Shown: one piece after another, positions 35,015 to 46,507 of the stretch
Position numbering within the stretch: the first letter of the stretch is position 1
Layout: every line of letters starts with the position of its first letter
DNA from: Eutypella sp. D-1
Lineage: Eukaryota > Ascomycota > Sordariomycetes > Xylariales > Diatrypaceae
NCBI GenBank assembly: GCA_023313575.1
Contig: JAJTTP010000033.1
Coordinates: forward strand, 124,001 to 188,000
Length of the DNA: 64,000 nucleotides
Direction of reading: 5' to 3'
Made by a program: the position numbers and the translations under genes
Notes under the pieces: generated by a model
Told to the model about the DNA's origin: nothing
The model's database searches: none
Seen by the model: only the letters and a program-made list of their open reading frames with translations

Positions 35015-38000
35015 CTAACCCAGATACCCCCGTGCGCGAAACAGCTCGCGAGCAGCAGTAATAGCGGAGGCGAGGCCTGAGTAATCACTAGGGACTTGTT
35101 TCATGGCCTCACTCGCTCTTTCCAAGAGACCACCGGCGTACTTTTGGAGATAGAGCTCAACTATGTCACGCCAGTACGGTGGCATCTCCCTCGCATTTTC
35201 TTTATACTTTACCGAGCTGGTCATGATGTCGGTCAGGTTTGCACTTGGTCCTAGTTCGTACTTTTGAGCTGTAATTTTGCTTGCAGCCGGCTCCGAGCCA
35301 CCCGCCGTCAGACCGCGAGCCCAGGGCAGAATGGCAAATCGAATGGTCCAGTATTGTACGTAGAGGTTGTACCGTATTGCCGACCGCTCGTCAGAGTCCA
35401 ATTCTCGGCCCGGCTCATTGTACCATGGTTTTTCGCAGAGGATCAGCGCTTGGATGCTCACCAAGACCTGCAGGAGAGTCGACTTGTCTGGACGCCACGG
35501 TTCTCCGGACCACGTGCCAAGAAGGGAGAGACATACTATTCACTTCGATCAGCGACCTCTATTCAAATCAAGTACGGAGTAGCTTCCATAGTCTCTAGCG
35601 GGTGCGTAGGGGTATCCAAATCCTGTATCACTTACCAGTGCCATTCTCGTACAGGTTGGGGTTGAACCGCACCGTTCCACCATTGGTGGTAAGGAGCTTC
35701 ATCATGGGCGCGACTTTGGGATATTCTGGAGGACAGAATAGGTCGAACTCGAAGAAACCAAGCTCGTACGGTGTTCCTGCAGCACCTACGATAAGCACTT
35801 TCATTACATCAACCCGCGACGAACCATGGCGCACGAATATCCCATCGGGAAGGGAAGATTGTAAGTTTGACAATTCGGTTATTAGCCTCTTCATCCGACC
35901 GAGATGTGCCGTCCTCCCGAAGGCTGACGTGGCTACGTCTTCGAAAGCAAACCCAGTCAAGATGTCTTCGTCGTCAATAGCTCCAACGCAATGCTCCTTG
36001 TGCCAACTCGTGAGGTCCACTGAGCTCGACTGCTTTTCGTGAGGTCTCATGCTGGGGGGGATCTTTTTTTGATTTGCAGTAAGGCTTTCCGAGACTGCGA
36101 GTATCCTGATGCTGATCTCTCGTAGATCGCGCTGATTTGAGTCTGTCGTGAACGCGTGGGGGTTCCTCTTAGCGTACTCTAGTATCGACTTGCTCTGGGT
36201 ACACAGAGGTTCTAGGAGCGTAATAAGTGCCTCCCCTTGGTCGCCACTTGTCGAATTGGGCCGCGCTATTCCCTTCACTGTTGGGGTCTCAAACGAGACG
36301 TCTACTAGGCTCTCGTCCCTCGAACAGTATATGGGGCGGACATGATACACAAAAGCAGTTGTGCCGGGCCAGACAGACAAGGCTTCGACGAAGTCAAGCA
36401 CCCCATCATACACTGCACGGTTTTGGCCTGCGATCTCAATTGAGCCAGCTCTAAGCATTACGGCGGCCTGCTCGGTCAAAGGACTACGCGCGAGAATAGT
36501 ATTCAGGCACGCCACGGCTGCGTCATTGAACGTTTGGGCCGCCAGTAATTTCGCTAGGATTTTAAAATAGGCCTCCTATTGCGTCATCAGATTGGAAGCT
36601 ATTTGACCAGAAGCACAAGCGCGACACTCACCTGAATGGGGTCATCTTCTGGGCCTGAATGCTTTGGTCGTATTACCTCCTTCGGGGTCAGATAACCGAA
36701 ATAACTAAAGCTACCGTAAAGTGCTGAATCTGGATCAACAAAATGATCCAAAGAGCTTCCGTAACCTACACCTTTGGAAGGTACAGTGCCACCCAAAGGG
36801 GGATTGTTTGGATGGTTTGGTAGAGAAGGGGATTGCGTCCCTAGGCTGGTAGGGGTCTTATGGAGATGACTGCGTATCTTGTTCACCATAGAGCTGCGTT
36901 TTCGATCGGATGGTTTTGGCTTAGGCGGTATATGCCAGCCGCAAGATAGGGCCCAGATCGCAAACAATCGCCCCGTGGTACATATGCAAAAGCTTACGGC
37001 CATTTCTTTGCCCCTAATGGTGACGGGAACAGTTATACTCGATGACGGAGACAATACCTCTCGACAGCCGGGGCAGGTCGACGTCTTGCAGATGCCGGAC
37101 TTGCAGACCGCGCCGCACAAGATGGGCCCTACAGCATTACGGGTCAGTTTTCTAAGTAGTTACGACATAACTTATGCTGGAAAAGCCGCATGCGCTTACC
37201 ATTGCGATTCGAGGCCCAATGCCTGGTCATTTTTATGACATATTCGGGCCCCAGCACAATCTTCGTGTTGCAGCGACAACGCAATGGACCTAGGCTTTTG
37301 GTGAATTCACGTAAGAGATGGATGTCTTCTGCGATAGGTGCGCCCTGCTCAGGTGAGTCTTGATTGGATGCACCTTGCTGATCGGCGCTTTGCATGGCAT
37401 CTTTCGTCGAATGATGTTTTCTTGGCTCACGTGAACTATACTTTGACATCATCTGCATGGCGCCTTGCCGTCTGGATGCCTTGCTTTCTGCCTCCTTGTA
37501 TATAGTAGACGAGCCCGGGCTGTAAGAAGAGGGCCATTTGTCACCATAGACAAGGCCTAGCTGTTTCTCTTTGGCGTCTGTGTGAGCAGGGGTACCTATG
37601 TACGAAGATGGGGTCTTATCTGCGCTGCTTTGAATTGATGTTGATGCCCAAACACCCAAAGTAGGCGATGTATCATTCTCAAAACGATGGTTCATGATTG
37701 AGTCCCCAGAGAACCCAGAGCTGTAAGGCGGCGCGTCGAAACCTTGGTAACGATTGTCGCTGGTGGGCGCACCAACTGGAGTCGTCCCGCTGCTTTGTAT
37801 AGGGGGTGCGCTAAGATTAGAGGTTGGAGAATGAGGGGGGTCATAATAAGAGTAACTGGGTTGGTCAACGGGGTAACCAGGAGCTGGAAGGGCGCCCGGG
37901 TTGGGATAATAGCTGGATATGCCGAAAGGGACGGGGTGGTCACCTTTGACTATGTCGTTAAATAGACTGGGTTGCATCGATGCAGACGCGTCTCTCGGAA

Positions 38001-38241
38001 TGAGTGGCAGGGCCCCCGCTGTCTGATGCCCATGGCCGTAGCCTGCGGTAGGAGCTTGCGACGCCACATCTGCAGACTGCTGCATACTCATAGGTTGACC
38101 CGCATGGGTGGCAGACACAGCCTTGTTCGGAGTTTTCTTCTCGTCAACCCCCAGGAGTATCCCGTCGTCATCATCCTCGCCGCTGTCTCGATTTTGGCGC
38201 CGAAACCTCAGACTACGAAGTCTTCTAAAGCTGCCTGACAT
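35015..38241 (-). CDS. Large E2-like protein with C-terminal BIRC6/UBE2O-type UBC domain (999 aa)
   Basis: Exons are 38241-37200, 37128-36632, 36575-35636 and 35535-35015, all GT-AG and in frame. Residues 1-310 are a disordered Pro/Ser/Tyr-rich region. Residues about 330-400 are Cys-rich ([39 protein letters not shown]) and look zinc-binding, perhaps a degenerate RING/IBR-like fold. Residues about 510-720 form a helical stretch. The C-terminal UBC domain begins near [21 protein letters not shown] and shows [32 protein letters not shown] and the catalytic Cys828 in VCLSLLGTW, followed by [20 protein letters not shown]. This layout matches the BIRC6/UBE2O/UBE2Z class. It may act as a combined E2/E3; targets are unknown. 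Confidence 0.85.
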
Positions 38242-41031
38242 TTTGGAGGTACGCCAACAACAAGAGGATGTGAAGACGGAAAATAGTTATGATAAAACGA
38301 GGTTAACCGAATACGTGGTGTTTCCTGTAGTTAACCTGTACACTGAATGGTGATGAATGCCTGTAACGTGGAGATGTAGTGAGTTTCCATGTGGATCTTT
38401 TCCGGAGGCCAATATTGGGATGCTATGCTACGATAACCGATAATTGGGGAAATGTAGTCGAGAACAATGGTGGCCATAAGCGAAGTTTAAAGTGGTAATA
38501 CCTGCAGGTCGTCAAGTATTCTGGAACTCAGGACTGTCGTTGCTTTTCCTCACGGGGGGAAAGCTGCCAGTGACATGAATCCAATCCTATACCGAGTGAT
38601 GACGAGGTAAAGACTGATGGATGGCAGGATGGAGGCGTTTCACGTGAAAGAGGCGATGACTGTTACAACGGCACTCGATCATTCAGTTGATGTTTGCCAA
38701 GAAGACTATTGGTTCCAAGATGCTATGGGTGGCCTGAAACAAGAAATAAAAACAACCTAAGTATCGAGTTATGGTTGGCTGTATACCAAGTAAATAAAGA
38801 ATGAAGTAAAAGTTGTTTGTGGAAAAGACCTTGAAGATGACTGCCAATACCCATCGAGTAATAATAACAACATTACCACGTGAGTTTCCGTATATAGATA
38901 GATACATGCAAACCAGGGAGGCACCTACCTACCTGCCAGCCCTGCCTAGGATAGGTACATGTTATACATACCTGCTGTAGGTAGAAAGCAAACGCGCCTG
39001 ACGCCTACCTCAAGTGCTTATACCTACCTAAGTAATATATAATGTACATATGTACATCCATTTGCTGCAATAGGTACCTACCTGGAGGGGTTCGGTTCAG
39101 TATAGTAGGCGCAGCTTTTAGGTGGGGTTAACTGTAGTGGGGGTATCAGGGTAGGTATCTGGATGACTAGCCGGGGCGGGACTTGGACTGATAGTTTAAA
39201 TTATGGGTCCCCGTTTTGACAGACAGGTCTTGGAGGTCCCCACACAAAACACAAAATACATATAAACTGAGAATACTAACTAGTAGTATTTAGGTACTTA
39301 GGTAAGTGAAATAAACACTGTATAATAACGGTATTGCTATCCTTAGAGATGGGTGTTATCCTAATTGTTGACCTGGTTATTCGAGTTATACTCCATTGCA
39401 TACATGAAAGGCGCCAAGAACGCCCGAAACAGACATGGTTTTTGGGGGTGAAGGGCCTCGAGTAATCAACCACCCTGACCATCGAGTCTGAGTAAGAATG
39501 ATCGCGGGACAGCAAAGATCCATATCTCAGAAAGCCGACACACTTAGGTACTTGTTTCAATGATTATGGTAACGAGCGTGAAAAGGTTGTATTGTCTAAG
39601 ATAGGGGCCTTTGGCCCAGATAATGAATAACTAGCTAAATACAGCCACCAAGCCACACCAGGCCCCACCATACTCGCTAATTGTCGATTGGAGACGGGAC
39701 CCGCCCAGTTTTTTGCCAACTATAACAATGCTACCATATAATAAGCACACGGACTACGAATCGTGTGGTAGATGGAAATGAAGGCTTTTATTCTAAGCTA
39801 CGATCACTCTACTGACGTCGCGATGCCGATGTGGAACAACCGTCCGCAAGCCAGAAGGTCAGTCTTATCGAACAGCCTGGAAAACTTCGCCGACGGGTTA
39901 CCAGAGGACGCCCCTAAGGCCACCACGGACATGGCCACCAAACCGGACTCACGTACATCGGAACCCGAACCAGACGAGGGCCATAACATCACCAAATTCC
40001 AGATCGCCGCGGCCTTCCACGTCAATCACGATAATGGCAATGGTGCTCAACCCACGAACGCGGACGACGGCTGGGGTGGTCAGGAGACAGGAACCTGGGG
40101 TGTTCAATCCACGAACGCAGACGACTCCTGGGCCGCCTCCGCACCAGCACACGAGCCACAATGGTGATGACAACGATCCCATGCATACGACGCCGATGGT
40201 TTAATACCCTCTTTGGTGGCAACGCGCGGGTAATGCTAAGGGCTGGGAAAGGCAGTGCACCCTGGATGCGATCGAAAGTTGCGGCCATGTCGTCCAGTTG
40301 GTCGTTAGACGTGCCTGTGACGACCGCGATAACCTTGTGGTACGTCTCCGGCTTAGCGTTGCCCTTAGTATTGACCGGCCCGTCGAAAGTCGCCGTGGTA
40401 ATATGAAGGGGCTCTTCCTGGCCCAACCCGGTGGACAATGGATCTTTATCTCAAATCAACGTAAGTACGGGTTTAAGGCCACCTTCGATCGTCGCTTGTC
40501 GGACGACACGTTGAGGACCAGACTAGGAGGTACTGGTTTTTCAATCGTAAGGCCTCGACACCGAAAAGGTCGAGGTTGAAATGAAAACGATCAGTAAAAG
40601 CGACGATATCGACAATCCAAACCGCCTGCGCCGTCTCGTCTTTGGACAAACTTACATTATGCTCCGACAGCCATTCAGCATATTGATCTCCAGAAAGTCT
40701 GTAATACTTGATACGATGTATGTGCCTAGGTACTTAGGTAAGTACCTACAGTACCCAGAGAACCTTGGAAGGTAGGAAAGTACCTCTAGGTACTTAGTTA
40801 CATGTATGTAGGTAACCTCCCGACGTCTTTCACGACCAGTTCCGCCCTAGAATTTCCCCAGGCTTAGAAGGCAGGCACCTGCTCTAACGCGCCCAGTGGA
40901 AGAGTTCTAAACTCCCAGATTGACACAGACCAAGATTGCTCAGCTTCAAGGTTGCCCAAGTCCACTCGACAAACCTGCAAAAATCATAACAATGCTCTTG
41001 TTTTTAGGAGGCTCACGAACCAGTGGACACG
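38242..41031. other. Intergenic region, mostly without recognisable genes
   Basis: 2.8 kb between the large E2-like gene and the reductase end of the NRPS-like gene. It is rich in TACCTACC/TAGGTA motifs (38925-39080, 39285-39300, 40720-40815). One internal segment (39772-40580) has open frames on both strands and is listed separately. The rest shows no coding. Confidence 0.5.
39772..40580. other. Possible orphan or decayed gene, strand uncertain
   Basis: On the + strand, 39772-40167 is open for 131 codons and ends in two similar Trp/Asp-rich blocks (NADDGWGGQETGTWG and NADDSWAAS). On the - strand, 40438-40022 is open for about 138 codons and reads like ordinary protein in its first half (e.g. 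NAKPETYHKVIAVVTG, DDMAATFDRIQGALPFPAL). A further + strand frame covers 40298-40579. No domain was recognised and no splice pattern joins them convincingly. It could be a lineage-specific gene, a decayed one, or chance open frame in GC-rich DNA. Confidence 0.3.
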
Positions 41032-44000
41032 CTATTTTCCTACTTTGTGATCGATCCAACTCCACATGCGCTGCACTGATAAGCGATCCAGTGGCTTAAC
41101 ATCTGCCATGGTGCGTGACACGAGCTTCGTGTGACTGAGGTCAAACGTGCAAGCGCTTTGAACGCCTTGCCTCGAGCGTAATTCTTGACCTTGCGCATTG
41201 GCATCCGAGTCTTCTGTATATTTGGCCTTCCAGAACCCGATTAACCCCTGGGATGGATGGCACAGACGTTGTCGTCCACCGCTTAGACTCGATTCCAATT
41301 GCTCAAGCCACCGCTGTGGTGGGACTGTGTCGAACTCTACGCTTCGGGACTCACGAATCCAGCGCAGCATATCATGCCACTTGGGTGTCTTATGAGGGTT
41401 AAGAACGTGGTATACTGGTACGGTCGATGATGTCCTGATATGAGTCGGCGATATGTGCTCGGGTTCATTGGGCAGAATGATTTCAAGAATAGCCGTCACC
41501 GCGAGGTCCACAGGTAGCCAGCTGAGCGGCTCATATCCAAGGTCAGGGAGGCAATGTGCTATCCGTGCCGTGGAAAGCATGAGTGGGTAGGCTTCGCTCT
41601 CATTCCAAACCCCATCCTTGTTACCGCAGAGCTGTCCGACTCGGATGATCGACACGGACCTGTCAGAGCCTTCGGCCTCGTGTGCTGCAGAACAGATCTG
41701 CTCCGCTACCCACTTGGACTGGGCATAACCTAGCGGCGTGGCATCTTGAGGGTTTGATGAGACCGTCTCGGACACGTGCCCGTTCAAAGTGGCCGAGACG
41801 GCTGCTGTTGAGCTGATGAAACAGAAGTGCGCATCTGCCTGCCTGGTGCAATTGATCAGGTTGCGCACCCCGGCGAGGTGGTATTCGAACGATTTTAGTT
41901 GTAGGCTGAAATTTACCGCCCACGCAGCATGAATGACGAGAGTTGCCTCTTCGACGATTTGCTTCATCGTGTCCTGAGACAACCCGAGATTGTCCTCCGA
42001 CAGAACACAAGGTAGACAGATAACACGATGATCGAGTTTGGAGCTCTCGACATGTGCTTGTGGTTCCGCCAGGCCTCGCGCTGTGAGAGCTCGGTCGACA
42101 CGGCCATATGCCATTCGTGAAGATGGAGCTCGTACGAGGCAGTAGATTTTGCCAACCCGTTGATCTCGCAAAAGGGAACTGAGAATATGTGCGCCGAGAG
42201 CCCCGGTCGCACCGGTCAGCACCACTACAACGCCTGTCTTTTCCATAGGCGTCCTGCCTCGTGGTTGAAAGTCGCTATACCTACCGGCAAGGTCACGCAT
42301 CTGGTTCCTTGAACATATGTCGAAGCCAGCATCTTGAATATCGTTGCCCTGACGAAGTCTTACGATATATTTGGCCAGGGCGTCGACGGTGCCAAGATCG
42401 TAGACGATATTGAGTGGCAACGACGGGGAGTCCGCTGGCATCAATGTCCTCTCTATGAACCTGCGTATCTGTATACATGCCATCGAGTCGACGCCTTGTC
42501 GGAATAGATCCTCGTCCTGGTTAATTTGTCTTCCGGTGCATCTGCAGATCTCGTCGGTGATCCTAGATTGGACCTCATCATCTTGAACCTCGGCGTCGCT
42601 GACCGCGCTGTTCGTTCTCGCATAGACGGTCTCAATGATGTCCGCATACCATTCCTGAGACTGCCGGCGCATGATTGTGCCCTTGCTACTTTTCGGTAGA
42701 TATTCCCTCCCCTTCACAATTCTGATGGTTATTAACGAGGTCCGCGATAAGCGAGCATGACCCGGAAATTCGTTGTTGATTTGTTCTATACTCGGCCACA
42801 GCGTCTCGATGACATCTGCGCTCGGGAGAACATCCGGGGAGGCGAATAGCAACGCTCCTGGAAAGTCCCTGCCCGCCCCAAACACGAGCACATCGCACAG
42901 CAGGTTCGTAGAAGCTAAAATTGCCCCCTCCATGGGTGAGGGATCGAACTTCTTACCGTTAGCTAGCGCGATCTGGGAATCTGCCCTGCTGTGGTAGCGC
43001 CACGCATTCGGTATTGTGGGGTGAGCTTCGAACAAGTCCGAGGTCGCATACGAACCGTCCTCGCGATTCGTCTTCGCCAGTACCGGCCAATGGGGCCGGA
43101 TGACGAGCTCCGCCAAGCCGTCCCCTGTAGGCTCGAATGCGAGCAGATCAGGATCATTCGAAGAGCGAAGATACTGCCAATCCTTGTCTACCGCGTAGTC
43201 CCGGTGCGACGACATCAGAAACCCGCACTCGGCGCTGCCCATCCGCGAGACGAGATTGACACCCTTCGCGACTAGCTCATCGCCGACCGTAGCTGGCAAC
43301 GCCGCTCCTCCGACCCCCACGAGATTCATGCTCTTGAGAACCCAAACGCCCTTACCTTCCGCAGCCAGAAATTGGAGCACGTACGGTACCGAGGTGAAAT
43401 ACAACACCGGGACTGGACTACTGCGGCGGGCGTATGCAACCGCGTCTAGCACGCTGCTGGCCGTGATGGGAGCGCGGCCTTCCGGGAAGAGCCAGATCAT
43501 CGCACCGGCTGTCCACGCCCGAAGGCAATCGGCAAGGCCGCCGTGATATAACGGCGTTGTAGTGAACGTAGCGCTCGCAAGTTGCCCGAGCGATAGTCGA
43601 GGCAATGCGCCAACGGCGCTCCAATGGCTCTGCGGGACGGGCTTCGGTAGGCCGCTGGAAGTTCCTGACGTATGATAGAAAAATGCGAGGTCGGAAGAGC
43701 GTAACTCCAACGAATTGTGGTCGAGGCTAGTTAGGCCCGTGCCCGGTTGCTGTCTGTATAGCGGGATGTTCTTAACCTTAATATCATTCCCAAGTTCGAC
43801 AGCCACGCGTCGCCCTGTCTCATCTGCGAAGAGTGTGGTAACACCGCAACTCTTGCAAAGATGCACAATTGCACTCGGGCTCAACTGAGGTCTGTTGAGA
43901 TCAGCAAAGGTACAAATGCCAGAATAAAGCTGAAGGGCTATTGGGAGCAAGCCCTTACGCTACTAAGAGGACAGTGTTACCTGCGCGTATGAGGCCTAAC

Positions 44001-44414
44001 CATGTAATAATAAAGTCGAGACTACTCAAGCACATCAGACCGACTGTTCCAGCCGTGTTATTGTAGTAGGAAGGGGGCCCCGCGAGCGGGGCTAGGACTG
44101 TGGCCGCATGGTCTGACAAGCGCTTGAGCTCTCTATATGTGATCTGATCGGGTCCTGTACGGTTGTCAGTCGCTACACAGTCCTTCCGATCTCCGTGAGA
44201 TGAGTGCGGGTTACTGGCCTCTGTCAACGCTGTCTCGTGGCGAAAAATCGGCAGTTCCGAGCGCCGGATGGTCGGGGAAACCTCGCGCCTGCTCATCTAT
44301 AAGATCCAGAATCGTGTCGGATTGTGTTAATCGCCCTCCAGACACCGACTTCTTCCATCGTGCCGCCTGGTCAAGCGTACACGTAAAGTAGGTCAATCGC
44401 TCATCTTTATCCAT
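41032..44414 (-). CDS. NRPS-like A-T-R carboxylate reductase (about 1076 aa), mycosporine cluster
   Basis: Three-domain enzyme that should activate a carboxylic acid as its adenylate, load it on a phosphopantetheine arm and release it as an aldehyde with NAD(P)H. Exon 3 (43891-41032) and exon 2 (ending 43959) are firm; exon 1 (44414 to about 44229) joins exon 2 (about 44143) by a less certain intron. Adenylation domain: HTSGTSSGLPK (about 197-207), RADSQIALANGKKFDPSPMEG, and Lys527 in PKSSKGTIMRR. Thiolation domain: FRQGVDSMACIQ with the carrier Ser593. Reductase domain: LTGATGALGAHIL (from about 682), ISSTAA, and the catalytic Tyr846/Lys850 in GYAQSKWVAEQ. No condensation domain is present. 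It is divergent to the aldo-keto reductase and near the mycosporine core genes, so a role in reducing the amino-acid carboxyl is likely but inferred. Confidence 0.9.
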
Positions 44415-44944
44415 GTTTGATCAGAGCATCAGCTTTCAGACGAAGCTTTATGATAATATGAATGCCCTATGCTGCGTGGATTCTTCTTATGATATCCTTC
44501 TTTCATTGGACGTCGCTTTCTGGTTATGTCGACTCCGGTTCCGCCTTCGGAGCTCCGCGCCATGTAGAGATAGCTGCACATGATCTAGGCCGCGAGCTTT
44601 GTACCCCGATTTAAATGGTATATGTCGCAACTATGTCGAATGCACCTGATAGCAAGATTGCAAAGCACTCCCAAGCCTCCGTACTTGATACATGTGGCTC
44701 AATATGCAGCTAAGTGTGTCAATGAATCATCACCTTCCCCTTTGCGGCCCGGATCCATATATCTAAGACATCATGCACTCCAAGGCCGAGAAGCGTCGAG
44801 GGCAAGGCCTAATGCAAGCCCAACGTACCGAGGTCCAATCTGAATATTAGGCCATGTACTCCATCTGCTCGCGAACTTCTCAAGACAGTCATACCATCGC
44901 ACAGTCATGCGTAAGTAGTCACCAAAGAAGCCGCATCCTACAAA
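44415..44944. promoter_or_regulatory. Shared divergent promoter, A-T-R reductase / aldo-keto reductase
   Basis: 530 bp between two divergent starts. It contains a GACGTC core (44509-44514, in TTGGACGTCGC) and a palindromic CGG-N4-CCG (44548-44557), the shape of sites bound by Zn2Cys6 regulators. A TTTAAAT stretch near 44610 could be a core element. No factor is proven. Confidence 0.5.
44548..44557. promoter_or_regulatory. Candidate Zn2Cys6 palindrome CGG-N4-CCG
   Basis: CGGAGCTCCG is a perfect inverted repeat inside the shared promoter. Fungal binuclear zinc-cluster factors often bind inverted CGG triplets; spacing 4 is uncommon but known for some. Chance occurrence cannot be excluded. Confidence 0.3.
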
Positions 44945-45851
44945 ATGACGAAAATAACGATTACGGATACACTCTTGCTTTCAAACTCCAGGAAGATCCC
45001 ACAGCTGGGATTTGGCGTCTACCGATCTTCCGTCGATCAGTGCGTGCAGTCATGCCTGACGGCTCTTCAATGCGGCTACCGCCACATCGACACCGCGCAG
45101 TTCTACGGCAATGAGAAGGAAGTCGGCGAGGCTGTGAGGCAGTCTGGGATTTCGCGCAGCGACGTGTTCCTCACGACCAAGATCCTTACCCCGGGAGGCT
45201 CCGTCGAGGAGGATTATCAGAAATGCGTCGAAAGCGTCAACAAGCTGGACGCGTCGGACGACGACAGCGGATATGTGGATCTGTTCCTCATCCACTCTCC
45301 TAACTGCGGGAAGGAGAAGCGGATACAGCTGTGGAGAGCCCTGGAGCGACTGTATCAGGAAGGCAGGGCGAGGAGTATCGGCGTGAGCAACTTTGGCCGC
45401 AGTCATATTGAGGAGTTGCGGGAGATTGCCAAAGTCTGGCCCCCACACGTCAACCAGATCGAGGTATGTCATGCCCTATACTTGCCTGTCCAGACCACCA
45501 AGTAACAGGAGACCGCAGCTCCACCCGTGGAATCAACAGAAGGGCATCGTGCAGTATTGTCACCAGAATGGAACCGCAATAGAAGCATATTGCCCGCTCG
45601 TGAGGAACACCAAGGGAGATGACGACACCCTCGTCGGCATAGCGAAGAAACACCGCGTATCCCCAGCTCAGATCCTGATAAGGTACAGCCTGGAGAAGGG
45701 ATGGATTCCGCTGCCGAAAAGCGACGATCCATCTAGGATCGCTGCAAATGCTGATGTTTTCCACTTCAGCCTCGACAAGGAAGATATGACTACATTAGAT
45801 GGCCTGGACCAGGGTCGTGACGGTGCTATAGTCCAAGCAGTAGATGACTGA
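44945..45851 (+). CDS. Aldo-keto reductase (283 aa), mycosporine cluster
   Basis: NADPH-dependent carbonyl reductase. Exons are 44945-45463 and 45519-45851. The AKR catalytic tetrad is complete: Asp49 and Tyr54 (YRHIDTAQFYGNEKEVG), Lys79 (FLTTKIL) and His117 (LFLIHSPN). Further family marks are IGVSNFGRSHIEEL, QIELHPWNQQ (restored by splicing) and a cofactor-binding end, IPLPKSDDPSRIAANADVF. The size is typical of short fungal AKRs. It shares a 530 bp divergent promoter with the A-T-R reductase. The simplest reading is that it reduces the aldehyde made by that enzyme to an alcohol, protecting the cell and fixing the amino-alcohol side chain. This pairing is inference from context. Confidence 0.93.
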
Positions 45852-46109
45852 GATGAGTTGGTACATGCGAAAGGCATAGGGGCGCAAGTTGCTCGTCTCG
45901 GGTTGCGGTTGTGGCACGGGACCTCACGCAAATGCAATTGGACATCGTGCAGAACTTCAATCACGCACTGCGCGTTCGCATTATCGTACTTGTGTAATGC
46001 GGCTTACAAGTAGAACCAAAAGACTAGAATGGAGCTCATCATAAACGTATGTTGCCCTCATAAGGACACTGCATCTAGTTCATACCCCCCCTCCCGCGAT
46101 ATCCCCGGA

Positions 46110-46507
46110 TCAGAACCTGTCCTTGTCCTTGACGGGCAACTCGCTTCCCGTCTGTTTCTTGTACTGATCGCGGATGAAGTCCGAGATCTGCTCGTCCTTC
46201 GCCTGCTCGACGGCACTCTCATTGCTCTGGTCTCCCTGTCCAAGGACGTGCTCCTGGACGAAGTCCACACCTGTACACGAGGCCCACAGGCGTTAGTAGT
46301 GCTAGAACATCGCTAGATAGGTGGGCTTGGTAGCAACTAACCTTTATCAAGAGCATCTTCGTTCTTCTCGCTCTCCTTGCCACCGCCGGCCATGCCGTGG
46401 AGCTTGTCCATGAGACCTCCGCTCTCTTTGTTCTGGTTCTGGCTCTGCTCTTGCTGGTTCTTCTCGCCGTCCTTGGAACCGCCGGTGAGCTTATTGACGA
46501 AATCCAT
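46110..46507 (-). CDS. Small hydrophilic conserved fungal protein, stress-type (108 aa)
   Basis: Exons are 46507-46342 and 46270-46110. The protein starts MDFVNKLTGGSKDGEKN, has a Gln/Asn/Lys-rich stretch, then GGLMDKLHGMAGGGKESEKNEDALDKGVDFVQEHVLGQGDQS split over several short amphipathic segments, and ends QISDFIRDQYKKQTGSELPV. No Cys, no membrane segment and no signal peptide are present. Similar short proteins occur in many ascomycetes, where databases often carry the label DNA-damage-responsive protein; I know of no proven biochemical role. It lies between the aldo-keto reductase and O-methyltransferase genes. It may be a stress protein co-regulated with the sunscreen genes or merely a passenger. 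Confidence 0.78.
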
